From Geodermatophilus bullaregiensis (GTDB taxonomy: Bacteria; Actinomycetota; Actinomycetes; Mycobacteriales; Geodermatophilaceae), in contig NZ_JAFBCJ010000001.1 of the NCBI RefSeq assembly GCF_016907675.1, positions 310,001-374,000 of the forward strand: DNA of 64,000 nt. Direction: 5' to 3'. Each line of letters opens with the position of its first letter. The stretch's first letter is position 1. The position numbers and the translations under genes are program-made. A model generated the notes under the pieces. That model worked only from the letters and a program-made list of their open reading frames with translations, was not told the origin of the DNA and searched no databases. Positions 8,788-16,884 of the stretch are shown piece by piece.

Positions 8788-10581
8788 ATGCGCGGTAGGC
8801 ACTGGACTGCTGCCGTCGTCATCCCCCTGGCCGGCGCGCTCGCCGTCGTCCCGACGGCAGCACAGGGCAACGACGACGCCGGCACGTCCGGTCGGCACCA
8901 GACCGGCAACATGATCTTCATCCACCCCGACGGCTCGGACGTCGCGCTGTGGGAGCTGGCCCGCATCTACTGGCACGGGCCGGACTCGGTCAGCAACTGG
9001 GACCAGCTCGACGTGGCGGTGCCCTACCGCGGGCACGCGGCCGACGTCCTGACCACGTCGTCCAACGGCGGCGCCACCACCCACGCCTTCGGTGTCAAGG
9101 TCGACGCCCCGGACTCCTTCGGCACCGACTCCGGGGCGGCGGACGTGCTGGCCGGCGACGCCACCGAGCCGCGCACCATCGACGCGCTGTCCGGGTACGC
9201 GGGCAGCTGGCTGCGCGAGGCCGGCAACGCCGGCCTGCCCATCGGCGTGGTCAACGACGGCGACGTCGCCGAGCCGGGCACCGCCGCCTTCCTCACCGAG
9301 GTGACCGAGCGCACCGACGCATCGGCGCTGGAGATCGCCCGACAGCTGATCCAGGGCCGCCCCGGCTTCGACGACGACGACGCCGACCCAGCGGTGATCA
9401 TGGGCGGTGGCGAGGACCTGTTCTTCCCGGTGGGCACGCCGGTCTGCACGCAGGAGGACATCGACGAGGCCACGGCCGGTGACGGGAACCCGGTGGCCAC
9501 CATCCCGCTCGACTGCGTGGTGCACCGCGCGCCCGGCGACACCCTCGACGACGACGGCCCCTCGGCCACGGGCGGACTGCGCACCGACGGGGTCGACCTC
9601 GCCCAGGCGGCCGCCGACGAGGGCTACCTGGTCATCCGCACCCGCGCGGAGTTCGAGGCACTGACCGACGCCATCGACTCCGGTGCGGTCGACCCAGCCG
9701 AGACCAAGGTGCTGGCCCTGTTCGCCAGCCAGGACGTCTTCAACGCCGTGGCCGAGGAGGAGCTGATCGACGCCGGCCTGGTCGACGACGGCGTCCCGGC
9801 CGGGGCCAAGGAGACCAACCTGGTCCTCTACGGCTCCGAGCCGGGCACCCCGGGCCACCAGCCCCCGACGGCACCGGAGATGGCCGAGGTGGCCACCACC
9901 ATCCTCGACGCGCACAGCGAGCAGGCCGGCAAGCCCTTCGCCGCGGTGTGGGAGGTCGAGGGCACCGACAACATGTCCAACATCGACAACGCTCCCGGCA
10001 CGCTGCTCGAGGCCCGCTACGCCGACGAGATGATCGGCGTCGCCCGCGACTTCCTCGACCGCGACCCGGCGACGACCATCCTCACCGCCGCCGACGGCAC
10101 CGCCGGCGGCATCCAGGCGCAGACCTACGACGTCGACGAGGAGGTCCCCGCGACCGTCGAGTCGATCGACCTCAACCCGGGCGAGGAACTGCTCACGGAC
10201 GCCGAGGAGCCGGCGGTCCCGCAGAACCCCCTGGACGGCCGGTACGGGCGCGGCACCGAGCCCTTCCTCTCCGAGCCCGACCAGTTCGGCCAGCGGCTGC
10301 CCTTCGCGGTGGCCTGGACCAGCACGGCCGACCTCACCGGTGGCGTGGTCACCCGCGCGGAGGGTCTGCACGCCGACGTCGTGGGCGAGGCCCTGTCGGC
10401 CCGCTTCGACAACGTCGACGTCTACCGGGTCGCCTACCTGACGCTCTTCGGCGAGGCACTGGCCTACCCCGACGGGCAGGTCGCCCCGACCCGGCCCGCC
10501 CCGCAGGGCACCGAGCCGGGCCGACCCGACCCCGAGGTCGTCGTCGACGCCCTCACCGCCGGGGAGGACGGACGCGGCTGA
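8788..10581 (+). CDS. Secreted alkaline-phosphatase-family protein with atypical metal site
   Basis: The 597-residue product has a signal peptide (RHWTAAVVIPLAGALAVV, cleavage likely after AAQG). Core segments follow the alkaline phosphatase fold: IHPDGSD (first metal aspartate), FGTDSGAAD (candidate phosphoserine), GVVNDGD and WEVEGTDNMSNIDNAP. The usual T-A-D-H-E-x-x-G motif is TAADGTAGG here, and the histidine after the V-E-G segment is also absent. Zinc ligands known from E. coli PhoA are therefore missing. I recall a divergent subfamily with this pattern, so the protein may use other metals rather than be inactive. A hairpin follows the gene. Confidence 0.8.
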   Translation: MRGRHWTAAVVIPLAGALAVVPTAAQGNDDAGTSGRHQTGNMIFIHPDGSDVALWELARIYWHGPDSVSNWDQLDVAVPYRGHAADVLTTSSNGGATTHAFGVKVDAPDSFGTDSGAADVLAGDATEPRTIDALSGYAGSWLREAGNAGLPIGVVNDGDVAEPGTAAFLTEVTERTDASALEIARQLIQGRPGFDDDDADPAVIMGGGEDLFFPVGTPVCTQEDIDEATAGDGNPVATIPLDCVVHRAPGDTLDDDGPSATGGLRTDGVDLAQAAADEGYLVIRTRAEFEALTDAIDSGAVDPAETKVLALFASQDVFNAVAEEELIDAGLVDDGVPAGAKETNLVLYGSEPGTPGHQPPTAPEMAEVATTILDAHSEQAGKPFAAVWEVEGTDNMSNIDNAPGTLLEARYADEMIGVARDFLDRDPATTILTAADGTAGGIQAQTYDVDEEVPATVESIDLNPGEELLTDAEEPAVPQNPLDGRYGRGTEPFLSEPDQFGQRLPFAVAWTSTADLTGGVVTRAEGLHADVVGEALSARFDNVDVYRVAYLTLFGEALAYPDGQVAPTRPAPQGTEPGRPDPEVVVDALTAGEDGRG

Positions 10582-10624
10582 CCCCGCCGGCACCCCGTGA
10601 CCGAGGTGCCCTGAGACACCGGAC

Positions 10625-10660
10625 CGTGTGGCCGGGACCCACCGGGGTCCCGGCCACACG
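10625..10660 (+). terminator. Perfect 16-bp hairpin after the phosphatase gene
   Basis: Arms 10625-10640 and 10645-10660 are perfectly complementary with the 4-base loop ACCG. Confidence 0.75.
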
Positions 10661-10802
10661 GCGCTCCAGGCGGTCGGTCGGGCCGCGCGGCGGGTGGCGG
10701 CAGAGCTGCGGGACCCGGCGAGGCCGTCCTCGACGCCCCGGTCCCTGATTCGCTACGGCCGGCGCCCGGGCCGGAGGACCGCCACGGCCTGTCGCGCCGC
10801 GT

Positions 10803-10808
10803 TAGTGT
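10803..10808 (+). promoter_or_regulatory. -10 box for a leaderless transcript
   Basis: TAGTGT ends 5 bases before the ATG at 10814. No ribosome-binding site is present, so transcription probably starts at or next to the start codon. Confidence 0.5.
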
Positions 10809-10813
10809 CCGTC

Positions 10814-11533
10814 ATGGCGACCCGGCGTGCGCTGCTCCTGATCGCCGACATCGGCGGCTACACGGAGTACATGCAGTTCCACCGCAGCATGCTCGGGCAC
10901 GCGGAGGCGGCCACGAGACGCCTGCTCGACAAGGTCGTCGACGCCGCGCGCGACTTCGACCTGGTCGAGATCGAGGGCGACGCGGCCTTCCTGTCGCGCG
11001 ACGCCCAGGGGTCGGACGGAGCCGCCACGCTCTCCGCCGTCACCCGCGCAGCCGTCGCCATGCACCGCGCCTTTCACGCGCAACGCCGGCTCATCGAGCT
11101 CAACATGTGTCCCTGCCGCAGCTGCACGCGGACCAGCGCGTTGAAGCTGAAGTTCGTCGCGCACGTCGGGGACGTCGCCACCCAGACGATCCGGCGCCGG
11201 AAGAAGCTGGTCGGCGTGGACGTGATCTACGTCCACCGGCTGCTCAAGAACCCCATCACGGTGCCGGAGTACCTCCTCGTCTCCGACGACCTCTTCCGCA
11301 ACGGTGGCGCCGCGTCCGCAGACCTGGTGATCCGGGAGATCGCCCAGGACCTGGAGGGCATCGGACGGGTGCAGACGTTCTACGTCGACGTCGAGGACAT
11401 GGCCGCACCGCTCGAGCCGCCGGCCGATCCCTCCTGGCGGCTGCGCATCGGCGCCACCTTCGACATGGTCGGCCGGGGCCTGCCGCACGTCCTCCCCCGC
11501 CGACGCCCCCGGGCCGTCGCTCCCGCGGGCTGA
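10814..11533 (+). CDS. DUF2652-family protein, cyclase-like
   Basis: The 239-residue protein opens ALLLIADIGGYTEYMQFHRS. It contains VEIEGDAAF near residue 55 and a CPCRSCT cysteine cluster near 97, followed by LKLKFVAHVGD. This is the pattern of DUF2652, whose fold resembles class III nucleotide cyclases (I-A-D-I-x-G-Y at the metal site). The cysteine cluster is unusual for a cyclase and may bind metal. Catalytic activity is not demonstrated for the family as far as I know. The gene looks leaderless. A cyclic-nucleotide-binding remnant and a transporter with such a domain lie just downstream, which makes a nucleotide-signalling link tempting but unproven. Confidence 0.7.
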   Translation: MATRRALLLIADIGGYTEYMQFHRSMLGHAEAATRRLLDKVVDAARDFDLVEIEGDAAFLSRDAQGSDGAATLSAVTRAAVAMHRAFHAQRRLIELNMCPCRSCTRTSALKLKFVAHVGDVATQTIRRRKKLVGVDVIYVHRLLKNPITVPEYLLVSDDLFRNGGAASADLVIREIAQDLEGIGRVQTFYVDVEDMAAPLEPPADPSWRLRIGATFDMVGRGLPHVLPRRRPRAVAPAG

Positions 11534-11589
11534 GGTCCCGGCGGTCCCGGACGGCGGCCGCTACTCGACGGGCCCGGACGTCGGCCGCA

Positions 11590-11960
11590 CGCCGCGTCAC
11601 CATCCGCACCGGGGAGCTCGCCCGGGCCGTCGCGGTGCGCGAGCCGGAGGCCACGAACACCGAGAGCTCACCGAGCAGCGACCCCGGACCGAGCGTCGCG
11701 ATGACCCGGCCGGCCTTGACGACCTCGACACTGCCCTCCAGCACGGCGGCGACGCCGTCCGCCGGGTCGCCCTCCTCCGCACGGTCCTGCCCGACCGCAT
11801 GGAGCGGTACTTCTCGACGGCGATGTTCGACGACGTGACGGCCGAGCTCTGGTGCTCGGGGAGGGGCAGGTCCAGCTCCCGCTCCGGCAGGACCTGGACG
11901 GAGCAGGCCCGGATCTCGTGGCCGACGAACCGCGTGACGTCGGTGGCACGCGCTCACCCG
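11590..11960 (-). pseudogene. Remnant of a cyclic-nucleotide-binding-domain protein
   Basis: On the reverse strand one frame reads EGDPADGVAAVLEGSVEVVK, then LGPGSLLGELSVFVASGSRT, which is the cyclic-nucleotide-binding barrel with its phosphate-binding cassette region. The upstream part (VTRFVGHEIRACSVQVLPER and on to about 11810) lies in another frame, so at least one frameshift is needed. No start codon or remaining domains can be assigned. It sits back to back with the transporter at 12015, which carries a similar domain at its C-terminus. Confidence 0.6.
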
Positions 11961-12002
11961 TGCGACGGTGCCGGCGCAGCCCCCCTCGCGCGATCCCGCT
12001 GT

Positions 12003-12008
12003 TAGCGT
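12003..12008 (+). promoter_or_regulatory. -10 box for a leaderless transcript
   Basis: TAGCGT ends seven bases before the GTG at 12015, the normal distance from a -10 box to a transcription start. There is no ribosome-binding site. Confidence 0.5.
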
Positions 12009-12014
12009 GCGCGC

Positions 12015-13700
12015 GTGCCCGGCTCCTACCGCGAGGCCTGGGCATCGGTGGCCCACAACCGCAACGTCCGGCTCGCTCAGCTGTCGTCGCTGTCGGCCTG
12101 GACCGGTGAGTTCCTGTTCCTCTCGGCGATGACCGTGTACGCGTTCGACGAGGACGGCGCGGCCGGCGTGGGCCTGGTCGGGTTCCTGCGGGTGCTGCCG
12201 GCGACGGTCGCGCTCCCCTGGCTGGGCGCGCTGGCCGACCGGGTCTCGCGCCGCCGGCTGCTCGTCGTCGCCTGCGCGCTCCGCGGGGCCACCGCGGCAG
12301 GGGCTGCGGTCCTCACCGGCCAGCCGGCCGTCGTGTACACGCTGCTGACCCTCTCGACGGTCTGTCACGCCGCGTACCGGCCGGTGCTCGCCGCCCTGTT
12401 CCCCACGCTGTGCACCACGCCGGGAGAACTGGCCGGCGTGAACGCGGTCCGGGCCATCCTCGACGGGGTGGCCGCGCTGGCCGGTCCGCTCGCCGCGGCC
12501 GCACTCCTCGCGGCGTACGACGCGGCCGCCGCGTTCGCCGCGGTGGCCGTGCTCGCCGGCGTCGCCGGCGTGCTCGCCGCCGGGCTGCGCTACGAGTCGC
12601 TCCGCCCTGCGGCAGCCGAGCGGCCTGCCGACCGGGCCGGTGTGCTCGCGGACGTGGTCGAGGGCCTGCGCGAGCTGCGTCGACGCCCTCGGGCGCTGGA
12701 CGTGATCGTGTTGGGCGGCGGGCAGTGCCTGGTCCGCGGCGCGCTCACCGTGCTGGCGGTGGTGGTGGCCGTGCAGGTCACCGACCTGGGCCGCCCCGGG
12801 GTCGGGGTCCTCTGGGCGGCGTTCGGGGTCGGCGGACTCGCGGCGGCCATGGCGTCGATCGGCGCCGCCGGGAGCGCCCGGCTCGGCACGCTGTTCGGTG
12901 CCGGGATCGCGGGGTGGGGTGTGCCGATCGTCCTCATCGGCCTGCTGACGGGCAGTTCCGTGGCGGTCGCGGCGTTCGTGGTCATCGGCGCCGCCAACGC
13001 ACTGGTCGACGTCACCGGCTTCACGCTGCTGCAGCGACTCGTCCCCGATCGGACGCTGGCGCGCGTGCTCGCCCTGACCGAGGCCGTGTTCTCGCTGGCC
13101 ATGGCGCTCGGCTCCCTGACGATCCCGTTCGTCATCTCCGCGCTCGGCGACACCGGTGCGCTCGTCGCCACCGGGTGCGTCCTGCCGCTGGCGGTCGTGG
13201 TGCGCTGGGCAGGGCTCCGGGCGATCGATGCGGACATCGACGCTCGGAAGGACCGGATCGTGCTGCTGCGCCGGGTCGCCATGCTCCGCCTCCTGCCCGT
13301 CCCGGTCATCGAGAGCCTGGCGCTGCGCCTGCGCAGGACGCGTGTCCCGGCGCAGACCGACGTTTTCCGGAAGGGTGACCCCGGCGACGGGTTCTACGTC
13401 ATCGAGTCCGGCCGCGTGGCCGTGATCGACGACGGGCGCGAGATCCGCCGGCTGGGCCCCGGCGACGCGTTCGGCGAGATCGCGCTGCTCCGCGCGGTTC
13501 CGCGAACGGCGACCGTCCGTGCCCTCGAGGACACCGAGCTCGCCACCCTCAGCGGTCCTGAGTTCGTGTCGGCGATCACCAGCTTCTCCGCCACCTCCTC
13601 GACCGCCGAGCAACTCGTCAGCGGCTACCTCTCGGAGGACCGGCAGCGGCACGCGGGTCCACCGCGAGCCGACTCCGACCGCGGACCAGGCCCTCGGTGA
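12015..13700 (+). CDS. MFS transporter fused to a cyclic-nucleotide-binding domain
   Basis: The 561-residue protein has two parts. Residues 1-400 are a major-facilitator permease with about 12 hydrophobic segments and the loop motif GALADRVSRRRLL between helices 2 and 3. Residues 410-540 are a cyclic-nucleotide-binding barrel (FRKGDPGDGFYVIESGRVAV, then RLGPGDAFGEIALLRAVPRT, matching the G-E-x-A-L-L-x-x-x-x-R-x-A cassette that binds cAMP/cGMP). The permease could thus be gated or localised by a cyclic nucleotide, which is inference. GTG is the start, right after a -10 box. The substrate is unknown; the permease half resembles drug-efflux MFS proteins. Confidence 0.85.
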   Translation: MPGSYREAWASVAHNRNVRLAQLSSLSAWTGEFLFLSAMTVYAFDEDGAAGVGLVGFLRVLPATVALPWLGALADRVSRRRLLVVACALRGATAAGAAVLTGQPAVVYTLLTLSTVCHAAYRPVLAALFPTLCTTPGELAGVNAVRAILDGVAALAGPLAAAALLAAYDAAAAFAAVAVLAGVAGVLAAGLRYESLRPAAAERPADRAGVLADVVEGLRELRRRPRALDVIVLGGGQCLVRGALTVLAVVVAVQVTDLGRPGVGVLWAAFGVGGLAAAMASIGAAGSARLGTLFGAGIAGWGVPIVLIGLLTGSSVAVAAFVVIGAANALVDVTGFTLLQRLVPDRTLARVLALTEAVFSLAMALGSLTIPFVISALGDTGALVATGCVLPLAVVVRWAGLRAIDADIDARKDRIVLLRRVAMLRLLPVPVIESLALRLRRTRVPAQTDVFRKGDPGDGFYVIESGRVAVIDDGREIRRLGPGDAFGEIALLRAVPRTATVRALEDTELATLSGPEFVSAITSFSATSSTAEQLVSGYLSEDRQRHAGPPRADSDRGPGPR

Positions 13701-13962
13701 GGACACCCTGCAGCGCTGCGGCCGGAGGTTCGGCCCGGACCGCCCGGTCACCCTGTTGGCGGCGACCTCCCTGACCGTCGCCCTGACCCGGCTCGGCGAG
13801 GCGGAGGCGGCGGACGCCCTCGCACAGGACACGCTGGAGCGCTGTCGTCGAGCGCTCGGGCCCGACCACCCGATCACGCACCAGGTCGCGCGGGTGACCA
13901 GCGACGTCATGCCGGCCACCGGTGACCCTGCGGCCGTGGACCGCACGAGCCGTCCTCGGTGA
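13678..13962 (+). pseudogene. Tetratricopeptide-repeat fragment
   Basis: The forward frame reads ALGEDTLQRCGRRFGPDRPV and then TLERCRRALGPDHPITHQVA. This is two copies of the roughly 42-residue repeat found in the TPR arrays of actinobacterial NB-ARC/SARP-like and FxSxx-COOH-associated proteins. No start codon, ATPase domain or longer array is present. The reading overlaps the end of the transporter by about 20 bases. It is a leftover of a much larger gene. Confidence 0.55.
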
Positions 13963-14175
13963 CCCTCGCTCTCCCGGTGCACGCCGAGGCGAGGACGGCC
14001 AGTGGACCGACGTCTGGACCCACGACAGCGTCGAGCAGGCCGGAGCGGCTGACGCGAAGGCCGCCGACATGCCGGAGTCCGGCCGAATGGCGGCCGTCAG
14101 CGAGGTCGTCGCCCGTCGATGTCACCGCGCCCACCTCTTGTGCCGCGCACCACTCCTCCGTACCGTGGACCCGGT
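13963..14175. other. Intergenic DNA before the homogentisate operon
   Basis: I see no gene here. It separates the TPR remnant from the operon control region. Confidence 0.5.
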
Positions 14176-14200
14176 AAATGAACGTTCTGTTCGCTTATCG
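14176..14200 (+). promoter_or_regulatory. Candidate operator of the homogentisate operon
   Basis: An AT-richer patch contains the 8-bp palindrome GAACGTTC (14180-14187) directly followed by TGTTCGC, giving the repeated half-site GTTC-T-GTTC. It lies 28-50 bases before the first start codon of the operon. IclR regulators bind short imperfect palindromes near the promoter, so this is a plausible site for the IclR protein at 20393. Confidence 0.4.
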
Positions 14201-14227
14201 AGCAGCAGCAGATCGGGGGATCCCCTC

Positions 14228-15190
14228 ATGGCAGCCAAGCCCTTCGCCTCTTCTGCCGATCTCGGCGTGAAGGAACAGACCCTCGAGGTGCTCGCCGACG
14301 GCGTGTACGCGCTGACCGCCGAGGGCGACCCCAACCTCGGCGCCGTCGAGGGCGAGGACTTCCTCGTCTGCTTCGAGGCGCTGGCCACGCCGGTCGCCGC
14401 CCGCCGCTGGCTGGCCAAGCTGCGCGAGCACACCGACAAGCCGGTCCGCTACCTGGTGCTCAGCCACTACCACGCCGTCCGCGTGCTCGGCGCCAGCGCC
14501 TTCGACGCCGAGGTGATCGTCAGCTCCGAGCAGACCAGGCACCTCATCGCCGAGCGCGGCCAGCAGGACTGGGAGAGCGAGCACGGCCGCATGCCGCGGC
14601 TGTTCGAGGAGCCGGAGTCCATCCCCGGCCTCACCTGGCCGACGATGACCTTCCGCGACCGGCTGACCATCGAGCTGGGCGGGGACCGCGGCGAGCTGGT
14701 GCTGGAGTTCCTCGGCCGCGGCCACACCGAGGGCGACATCGTCGCCTGGCTGCCGAAGCACGAGATCCTCTTCGCCGGCGACCTGGTGGAGTCCCAGGCC
14801 GCGCTGTACACCGGCGACGCGTTCCACTTCGACTGGGCCGCCGGGACCCTCGACCGGGTCAAGGCGCTCGGTGCACAACAGCTGGTCGGCGGCCGCGGCA
14901 GGATCGCGCGCGGCCGCGAGGAGGTCGACGCCGCCGTCGAGCAGACCCGCGACTTCCTGCTCACCATGCAGCGGACCGTCGGCGACGTGCACCGCGCCGG
15001 CGGCACCCTCAAGCAGGCCTTCGAGGCCACCCACGCGGCCCTGGCCCCCCAGTACGGCGCGTGGCCGATCTTCGAGCACTGCCTGCCCTTCGACGTCTCC
15101 CGGCTGTGGGACGAGTTCTCCGGCACCGAGCGCCCCGTCATCTGGACCGCCGAGCGCGACCGCGCCGTGTGGGACCAGCTGCAGGGCTGA
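14228..15190 (+). CDS. MBL-fold metallohydrolase, first gene of the homogentisate operon
   Basis: The 320-residue protein has the metallo-beta-lactamase fold: SHYHAV at residues 79-84, HTEGD at 166-170 and FAGDLVES at about 179-186. The canonical H-x-H-x-D-H motif is reduced to H-Y-H-A-V-R, lacking the Asp-His pair, so the second metal site is probably altered. It starts the operon, nine bases ahead of an FAD hydroxylase. A role in hydrolysing a lactone or thioester of an aromatic precursor is inference. The ATG at 14228 follows ATCGGGGGATCCCCTC. Confidence 0.8.
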   Translation: MAAKPFASSADLGVKEQTLEVLADGVYALTAEGDPNLGAVEGEDFLVCFEALATPVAARRWLAKLREHTDKPVRYLVLSHYHAVRVLGASAFDAEVIVSSEQTRHLIAERGQQDWESEHGRMPRLFEEPESIPGLTWPTMTFRDRLTIELGGDRGELVLEFLGRGHTEGDIVAWLPKHEILFAGDLVESQAALYTGDAFHFDWAAGTLDRVKALGAQQLVGGRGRIARGREEVDAAVEQTRDFLLTMQRTVGDVHRAGGTLKQAFEATHAALAPQYGAWPIFEHCLPFDVSRLWDEFSGTERPVIWTAERDRAVWDQLQG

Positions 15191-15199
15191 GGCGCGACG

Positions 15200-16870
15200 A
15201 TGGCCACCACGCCGTCCACTCCCGGGGGCTCGACGACAGCGCCGGTCGTCGTCATCGGCTGCGGCCCGGTGGGACAGACCACGGCACTCCTGCTGGCCCG
15301 CTGGGGACTGCGCGTCGTCGTGCTCGACGGCCGTCCCGCGCGCGACCTCGTCGGCAGCAGGGCGATCTGCCAGCAGCGCGACGTCCTCGACGTCTGGGAC
15401 TCCGTCGGTGTCGGCGCCGAGATCGCCCGCCGCGGTGTCACCTGGACCACCGCCCGCACGTTCCACCGCGACACCGAGGTGTTCAGCTTCGAGTTCGCCG
15501 ACCGCGGGCGGTCGCCGTTCCCGCCGTTCGTCAACGTCTCGCAGTGCCTCACCGAGGAACTGCTCGACCAGGCGATCGCCGCCCAGCCACTCATCGACGT
15601 CCGCTGGGGCCACGCGGTCACCGGCATCGACCAGGACGCTGCCGGGGTGTCGGTCTCCTGCGTCGACGGGGCGACGGTCTCCGGCAGCTACGCGGTGGCC
15701 TGTGCCGGACCGCGCGCCGACGTCGTCCGCCGCGCGCTCGGGCTCACCTTCGACGGCCAGACCTTCGGCGACCAGTTCCTCATCTGCGACATCCGCACGG
15801 ACATGCCCGGCTGGGAGACCGAGCGGCGGTTCTACTTCGACCCGCAGTGGAACCCCGGCCGCCAGGTGCTCATCCACCCGTGCCCGGACTCGACGTTCCG
15901 CATCGACTGGCAGGTGCCGCCGGACTTCGACCTCGCGGCGGAGGAGGCCTCCGGCGGGCTCGACCGGCGCATCCGGCAGGTGATCGGCGACCAGCACTAC
16001 GAGATCGTGTGGAAGTCGGTCTACCGGTTCCACTCCCGGGTCGTCGACCGGATGCGGGTGGGCCGCGTGCTGATCGCCGGGGACGCCGCCCACCTGGTCT
16101 CCCCCTTCGGCGCCCGGGGCCTGAACTCCGGTGTGCTGGACGCCGAGAACGCCGCCTGGAAGATCGCCTTCGTCCTGCGCGGCTGGGCGCCGGAGTCGCT
16201 GCTCGACAGCTACCACGACGAGCGGCACGCCGCGGCGCTGGAGAACCTCGACGTCACCGGGGCGACCATGCGGTTCCTCGTGCCGGGCAGCGAGGACGAG
16301 GCGCGGCACCGCCGCGAGGTCCTGGAGCGGGCCGCCACCGATCCGCAGGCCCGCGCCCAGGTCGACTCCGGCCGGCTCGCCGAGCCGTTCTGGTACGTCG
16401 ACTCCCCGCTGACCACCCCTGACCCGGCCCGTCCGTTCCCCGGCCGGCCGGCCCGCGGTGACGTCCCCGTCCCGGCACCGGGCGTCCTGGTGCCCGACTG
16501 CCCGGTGACCGTGCCCGGCCGGCCCGACGTCGTCCGGCTGCGCCAGCTCGCCCGCGAGGGCGTCACCGTCCTGCTCGGGGACGACGTCCCGGCGCCGGGG
16601 CTGCCGGGTCCCGGCGGCCTGCACGTCGCCGTGCACCGCATCCGCGACCTCGACGCAGGTCCCACGCTGCGCGAGGCGCTCGGCGCGCGCCCCGAGGAGA
16701 CCTGGGTGCTCCGCCCGGACGCCCACGTCGCCGCCGTCCTCACCCGCACTGCCGACGTCGCCCCCGCGGTGGCCCGGCTGCTCGCCCTCGAAGGACTCCC
16801 GTGCCCCGCACCGCTCGCACGCTCGCAGCGGGCCCCTGCACGGGGGCCGATCCCGGTGTCCACGAACTGA
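15200..16870 (+). CDS. FAD-dependent aromatic hydroxylase
   Basis: The 556-residue protein belongs to the PheA/TfdB/MhpA class of flavoprotein monooxygenases. It has VVIGCGPVGQTTALLLARWG at the N-terminus (dinucleotide fold) and GDAAHLVSPFGARGLNSG near residue 294 (FAD-binding second motif), followed by DAENAAWKIAFVLRG. The C-terminal 180 residues form the usual thioredoxin-like tail. Its position immediately before homogentisate dioxygenase suggests that it makes homogentisate or a related ring-cleavage substrate, for example from a hydroxyphenylacetate, using NAD(P)H and oxygen. The substrate is inference. The gap to hmgA is 14 bases. Confidence 0.85.
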   Translation: MATTPSTPGGSTTAPVVVIGCGPVGQTTALLLARWGLRVVVLDGRPARDLVGSRAICQQRDVLDVWDSVGVGAEIARRGVTWTTARTFHRDTEVFSFEFADRGRSPFPPFVNVSQCLTEELLDQAIAAQPLIDVRWGHAVTGIDQDAAGVSVSCVDGATVSGSYAVACAGPRADVVRRALGLTFDGQTFGDQFLICDIRTDMPGWETERRFYFDPQWNPGRQVLIHPCPDSTFRIDWQVPPDFDLAAEEASGGLDRRIRQVIGDQHYEIVWKSVYRFHSRVVDRMRVGRVLIAGDAAHLVSPFGARGLNSGVLDAENAAWKIAFVLRGWAPESLLDSYHDERHAAALENLDVTGATMRFLVPGSEDEARHRREVLERAATDPQARAQVDSGRLAEPFWYVDSPLTTPDPARPFPGRPARGDVPVPAPGVLVPDCPVTVPGRPDVVRLRQLAREGVTVLLGDDVPAPGLPGPGGLHVAVHRIRDLDAGPTLREALGARPEETWVLRPDAHVAAVLTRTADVAPAVARLLALEGLPCPAPLARSQRAPARGPIPVSTN

Positions 16871-16884
16871 AGGAGAGGATCCCG

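Noticed and set aside
8491..10659. 722-codon reverse open frame opposite the phosphatase
   Set aside because: Low-complexity shadow without signatures; the forward frame has a signal peptide and phosphatase motifs.
11256..13982. 908-codon open frame on the reverse strand
   Set aside because: It is the shadow of the MFS-cNMP transporter. The translation is Arg/Gly/His-rich and low in family signatures; only the short stretch near 11600-11800 is meaningful and is reported as a relic.
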